37,130 nt of DNA from Filifactor villosus (GTDB taxonomy: Bacteria > Bacillota > Clostridia > Peptostreptococcales > Filifactoraceae). How positions within the stretch are numbered: the stretch's first letter is position 1; each line of letters opens with the position of its first letter. This document shows positions 33,426-37,130 of this stretch, piece after piece. The notes beneath the pieces are model-generated. The model did no database searches. It was given only the letters and a program-made list of their open reading frames with translations, and had not been told where the DNA came from. The DNA is taken from contig NZ_JBHSHL010000061.1 in assembly GCF_042652965.1 (NCBI RefSeq), forward strand, positions 1 to 37,130, read 5' to 3'. The translations under genes were made by a program, and so were the position numbers.

Positions 33426-36119
33426 CTATGCATTCCTTCCGCAACAATTTTTATATTTCTTGCCGCTACCGCAGGGGCAGGGCTCATTTCTTGCAACCTT
33501 TGTCTTCCCCTTTACAGGTTCTTTGGAAGCTTCAGGTTTTGTCGCCGGATCTCTTTCGGTCAACGTATCCATCTTCACTACCTGTTTACGTTCAATAACC
33601 TCGGGTTCTTCCCTCTTCGGCTCCAGATTTACATTTAAAACGAAACGAACGGTATCCTCACGAATAAGGTCATTCATTGCATCGAACATATCGAAGCCTT
33701 CCAATTGATATGCACGCACCGGATCTTCTTGACCGATGGCACGAAGTCCGATTCCCTGTCTGAGTTGATCCATGGCATCGATATGGTCCATCCATCTTCC
33801 GTCTACCGATTGCAACAAAATAACCCTCTCCAACTCTCTAAAGTTCTCTAACGGAATCTTTGCTTCCTGCTCATGATATTTTTTGAGTGCTTCTTCTTTG
33901 AGTCGTTCAATGAGCTCATTCTTATCGATGTCGGTAGTGTTTTCAAACTCGGGAAGATGGAGTCCGAATACGATGGCTATCTTTGCAAACAGACCTCTTA
34001 GATCCCATTCTTCCGAAAACTCATGATGGGTATACTCCGCTACGACCGCCTCTGCCGTCTGCTCGATCATATTTTGGATCTGACCGCTGATATCTTCTCC
34101 CTCCAGCACTCTTCTTCTCTCAGTATAGATGATCTCTCTTTGAGTGTTCATAACATCGTCATATTGAAGAACGCTCTTACGGATACCGAAGTTTCTTCCC
34201 TCGACCTTCTTCTGTGCACCTTCGATATTTTTGGTAAGAATCCTCGCTTCTATAGGTTCATCGGCTTCCATTCCCACCTTCTCTACCAAACTTTGCAATC
34301 GTTCTCCTCCGAAAAGTCTCATCAGTTCGTCTTCCAATGAGATGAAGAATCTGGTTTCCCCCGGATCTCCCTGACGTCCGGAACGACCTCGAAGCTGGTT
34401 ATCAATCCGCCTGGATTCATGACGCTCGGTTCCTATGATCACAAGTCCTCCCGCTTCACGGACCTTCTGCTGCTCTTCCTTCAATTCTTCTTTTTTCTCA
34501 GACAAAATACGCTGATAGGTCGATCTTGCCTCTAACAGTTCTTCATCGTGAGAAGGTGCAAAACCGGTGGCAAAAGCGATGACCTCATCGGTATAACCCA
34601 GTTTTCTCATCTCTTTGTTGGCCATAAAATCGGGGTTTCCTCCCAAGATGATGTCCGTTCCACGGCCCGCCATATTTGTTGCTATGGTTACAGAATTATA
34701 ACGACCGGCCTGTGCTACAATCTCCGCCTCTTTCTCATGGTTCTTTGCATTCAGTACCTGGTGTTGAATTCCCTTTTTACGCAGTCTGTCCGAAAGCATC
34801 TCCGATGTTTCAATCGAGATCGTACCGATGAGAAGGGGTTGTCCTGTCGCGTGTTTTTCAATCACTTCTTCCACGACTGCATTGTACTTGGCCTCTTCAT
34901 TGGTGTAGACAACATCGTTTTGGTCAACACGAATAACGGGTTTGTTGGTAGGGATTTGAACGACATCCATATTGTAGATGGAGTTGAACTCCTCTTCCTC
35001 GGTCTTTGCGGTTCCCGTCATGCCCGAGAGTTTCTTATACATTCTGAAATAGTTTTGGAAGGTAATCGTCGCCAAGGTCTTGGACTCGTTTTGAATCTTA
35101 ACTCCCTCTTTCGCTTCAATCGCCTGGTGCAATCCGGCAGAATAGCGTCGTCCGAACATCAAACGACCCGTGAACTCGTCGACGATAACGATTTCTCCGT
35201 CTTTGATTACATAGTCTACATCCAGCTTCATCAAAGTATTTGCACGAAGTGCCTGACCGATATTATGGTAGATCTCCATATTGGCAATATCCGTCATACT
35301 CTCTACTCCAAAAAACTTCTCCGCTTTTTGCAGGCCTTCTTCTGTAAGGGTGGAAGCATTTTCCTTTTCGTTAATAATATAATCTTCTTCGTTCTTCAAT
35401 GTTTTGATAAAGGTGTCGGCCTGTGTGTAAAGAGATGTCGACTTATCTCCCCTGCCCGAAATAATAAGCGGGGTCCTTGCTTCGTCGACCAAAATGGAGT
35501 CCACCTCGTCGACGATCGCATAATTCAAAGGTCTCTGAACCATCTGATGCTTATAGATGACCATGTTATCCCTCAAATAGTCAAAACCGAACTCGTTGTT
35601 GGTTCCGTAAGTGATATCGGCATTATAAGCCTGTCTTCTCTCTTCATTGTCCAAACCGTGAACAATAACGCCCGTTGTCAGACCTAAAAACCCATACAGC
35701 TTGCCCATCCACTCCATATCACGTTTTGCAAGATAATCGTTGACCGTGACAACATGAACGCCATCTCCCGTAAGAGCATTCAAATATACAGGCAGAGTCG
35801 CAACAAGTGTCTTTCCTTCCCCGGTCTTCATCTCTGCAATCCGCCCCTCGTTCAAGACAATCCCGCCCATAATTTGAACATCGTAATGTCTCATTCCGAG
35901 AACTCTCTCAGAAGCTTCTCTACAAACCGCATACGCTTCCGGCAGAATATCATCCACCGTTTCTCCGCTCTTGAGTCTTTTCTTAAATTCGTCCGTTTTT
36001 CCAACGAGCTCATCGTCGGATAGCTTCTTCATTCGGTCCGAATACGAGTTGACCAGTTGGACTTTCTTTTCCAAACGTTTGATCTCTCGATTCGAAAAAA
36101 AAGAATCTAAAAATCCCAT
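33426..36119 (-). CDS. secA: Preprotein translocase ATPase SecA
   Basis: This 897-aa motor ATPase drives proteins through SecYEG. Motifs are the Walker A-type MKTGEGKTLVATLP, DEVDS in AIVDEVDSILVDEARTPLI, the helicase motif NMAGRGTDIILGG, RGRSGRQGDPG, and the C-terminal zinc-binding CPCGSGKKYKNCC, which contacts SecB or lipid. The length is normal. A GAGGG site precedes the ATG. It is followed two bases later by prfB, a common order in Firmicutes. Confidence 0.97.
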   Translation of the reverse strand: MGFLDSFFSNREIKRLEKKVQLVNSYSDRMKKLSDDELVGKTDEFKKRLKSGETVDDILPEAYAVCREASERVLGMRHYDVQIMGGIVLNEGRIAEMKTGEGKTLVATLPVYLNALTGDGVHVVTVNDYLAKRDMEWMGKLYGFLGLTTGVIVHGLDNEERRQAYNADITYGTNNEFGFDYLRDNMVIYKHQMVQRPLNYAIVDEVDSILVDEARTPLIISGRGDKSTSLYTQADTFIKTLKNEEDYIINEKENASTLTEEGLQKAEKFFGVESMTDIANMEIYHNIGQALRANTLMKLDVDYVIKDGEIVIVDEFTGRLMFGRRYSAGLHQAIEAKEGVKIQNESKTLATITFQNYFRMYKKLSGMTGTAKTEEEEFNSIYNMDVVQIPTNKPVIRVDQNDVVYTNEEAKYNAVVEEVIEKHATGQPLLIGTISIETSEMLSDRLRKKGIQHQVLNAKNHEKEAEIVAQAGRYNSVTIATNMAGRGTDIILGGNPDFMANKEMRKLGYTDEVIAFATGFAPSHDEELLEARSTYQRILSEKKEELKEEQQKVREAGGLVIIGTERHESRRIDNQLRGRSGRQGDPGETRFFISLEDELMRLFGGERLQSLVEKVGMEADEPIEARILTKNIEGAQKKVEGRNFGIRKSVLQYDDVMNTQREIIYTERRRVLEGEDISGQIQNMIEQTAEAVVAEYTHHEFSEEWDLRGLFAKIAIVFGLHLPEFENTTDIDKNELIERLKEEALKKYHEQEAKIPLENFRELERVILLQSVDGRWMDHIDAMDQLRQGIGLRAIGQEDPVRAYQLEGFDMFDAMNDLIREDTVRFVLNVNLEPKREEPEVIERKQVVKMDTLTERDPATKPEASKEPVKGKTKVARNEPCPCGSGKKYKNCCGRNA

Positions 36120-36497
36120 TGTTAAACCCTCATTTCTATATCATTTAAAAGTCTTATACTTTTCTCTTCCGTCTGTATTCCTAAAAAAGAACACAACATA
36201 ACTATTTTATTATAGTATAAATCACAAAAACTTTCTATCATCTTTGAAAAAAAGTTTCAATTGTAACACAACTTTTATAATTGGAACCTTCCGTTGGAGG
36301 AAGACGATCTCTACAAATACAAAAATTCAACTTATCCTTCACCGAGGTGTTTATATGAATACTCTATACTTCTTCCTCGACATCGATTTAAATCCGCTTA
36401 TCCCCTCAAATTAAAGCTTTTTCAGTATAGCTTTCTATATGTTTGGTTGATCGTTTGATTTTGTCCACCTACAGAAAGACATAAGACCAGGATACTT
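36120..36497. other. Region upstream of secA, no gene seen
   Basis: AT-rich. TATAAT on the minus strand near 36212-36217 may be the secA -10, but its -35 partner (TAGAAA) is poor. No small gene or RNA is recognisable. Confidence 0.4.
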
Positions 36498-36612
36498 ATA
36501 CTCTTCTCCGATAGAAGTATGGATATAGCTGTTTTTCAAATGACGAAAAGTTGGTTTATTTTCTATGGCTCACAGATTATTTATATCCACAACCCAAAAG
36601 AATAATAGTATT
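36498..36612. repeat. MITE-like repeat family A, copy A10 (reverse)
   Basis: It starts TATACTCTTCTCCGATAG, contains AAGTATGGATATAGCTG and ends TTTATATCCACAACCCAAAA with GAATAATAGTAT. It lies between the rRNA terminator and secA. Confidence 0.85.
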
Positions 36613-36636
36613 ACAGATAAAGATAGTAGATATGTA

Positions 36637-36664
36637 AAAAGACATCGATCTCTCGATGTCTTTT
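36637..36664 (-). terminator. rRNA operon terminator
   Basis: AAAAGACATCGA and TCGATGTCTTTT form a 12-bp stem with a four-base loop just after the 5S gene, followed on the minus strand by a T run. Confidence 0.9.
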
Positions 36665-36667
36665 AAT

Positions 36668-36782
<115 letters not shown>

Positions 36783-37087
36783 TCCTTGTTACTGCGTCTT
36801 TTAGGCATCTTCTTGTTCGCTATCGTCGTTCAGTCAGTCACGTATGTCTATATACGCTCCTTCCTTCTCTCCTCTGCTCACTTCGAATCTGCTCTAAAAT
36901 ACTTGCAACAAGCTCCTTTGCACTTTTTAGTGATTTCTTCGTTAGGCTTCTTCGTCGCTTCGATCACGTACATCCGAGTACGCTCACTTGCTCCTCATCG
37001 CCCGCCTTGAACTCATCTTAATCTACGTGCAACAACTCTTACTCTGATGGATTGTACCACCAAAACTGCATAACATCTTCTCTCCTT
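36783..37087. other. 23S-5S spacer with two diverged repeat units
   Basis: Two similar ~90-110-bp units lie at about 36805-36910 and 36945-37035. Each has a palindrome (ACGTATGTCTATATACGCTC; ACGTACATCCGAGTACGCTC) and a shared end (TGCAACAA). No tRNA is recognised between the two rRNA genes. Confidence 0.5.
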
Positions 37088-37130
37088 TGGATCAAGTCCT
37101 CGATCGATTAGTACTCCTTAGCTCCATACA
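37088..37130 (-). rRNA. rrl: 23S ribosomal RNA, 3' end (partial)
   Basis: On the minus strand it reads GTACTAATCGATCGAGGACT, the conserved 23S 3' terminus, ending near 37088. The gene continues beyond the window's right edge. Confidence 0.9.

Noticed and set aside
36783..37087. tRNA genes in the rRNA spacer
   Set aside because: No T-loop (GGTTCGANTCC) or matching acceptor stem can be found.

Overview
The window looks like chromosomal DNA from a low-to-mid G+C, strictly anaerobic, amino-acid-fermenting Firmicute (Clostridia/Tissierellia-like). The evidence is a selenocysteine-containing betaine/glycine-reductase-type operon, [FeFe]-hydrogenase maturation genes, acetoacetate/butyrate CoA-transferase genes, strong Gram-positive ribosome binding sites, and a secA-prfB pair beside an rRNA operon. 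I cannot name the species from sequence alone.

Layout, left to right. 1-330 holds a short CRISPR array with no cas genes, read on the minus strand. 1083-9694 (all minus) holds two adjacent transcription units that together look like a corrinoid methyl-transfer system joined to a sugar-type ABC importer. The first unit is a glycoside-hydrolase-123-like (DUF4091) domain fused to a corrinoid protein, followed by a zinc-type URO-D methyltransferase. The second is a binding protein, ATPase, permease, and a MetH-activation-domain protein with a GNAT-like C-terminus. 10524-16146 (minus) holds a TetR regulator, a BCCT betaine-type transporter, and the betaine-reductase component B genes grdI and grdH; grdH reads through an in-frame UGA as selenocysteine. 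16241-22111 carries accessory genes: a DUF3841 protein, an MBL-fold hydrolase, an FMN reductase, an alpha/beta hydrolase and a MATE exporter. 23061-27036 (plus) is the hydX-hydE-hydG-hydF H-cluster maturation operon behind a terminator-containing leader. 27309-30681 holds a frameshifted atoE-like short-chain fatty acid transporter facing an atoD-atoA CoA-transferase operon. 31046-31906 is a secreted protein with a serine linker. 32316-36119 is prfB (with a programmed frameshift) and secA, and the right edge is a 5S gene and the 3' end of 23S rRNA.

Two families of small, terminally inverted intergenic repeats (MITE-like) are scattered through the window: about ten copies of a ~115-bp family (A) and three to four copies of a ~135-bp family (B). 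One family B copy seems to supply the promoter of the glycosidase-corrinoid operon.

The metabolic theme is use of methylated or reduced-nitrogen compounds. Betaine would be imported and reductively cleaved to trimethylamine and acetyl phosphate. A sugar-like methylated compound may be imported and demethylated through a corrinoid. Hydrogenase maturation and CoA-transferase functions would support redox balance and acid metabolism. The strongest candidate for an undescribed system is the 1083-9694 cluster, in which a glycosidase-like barrel occupies the place where a substrate:corrinoid methyltransferase would be expected.
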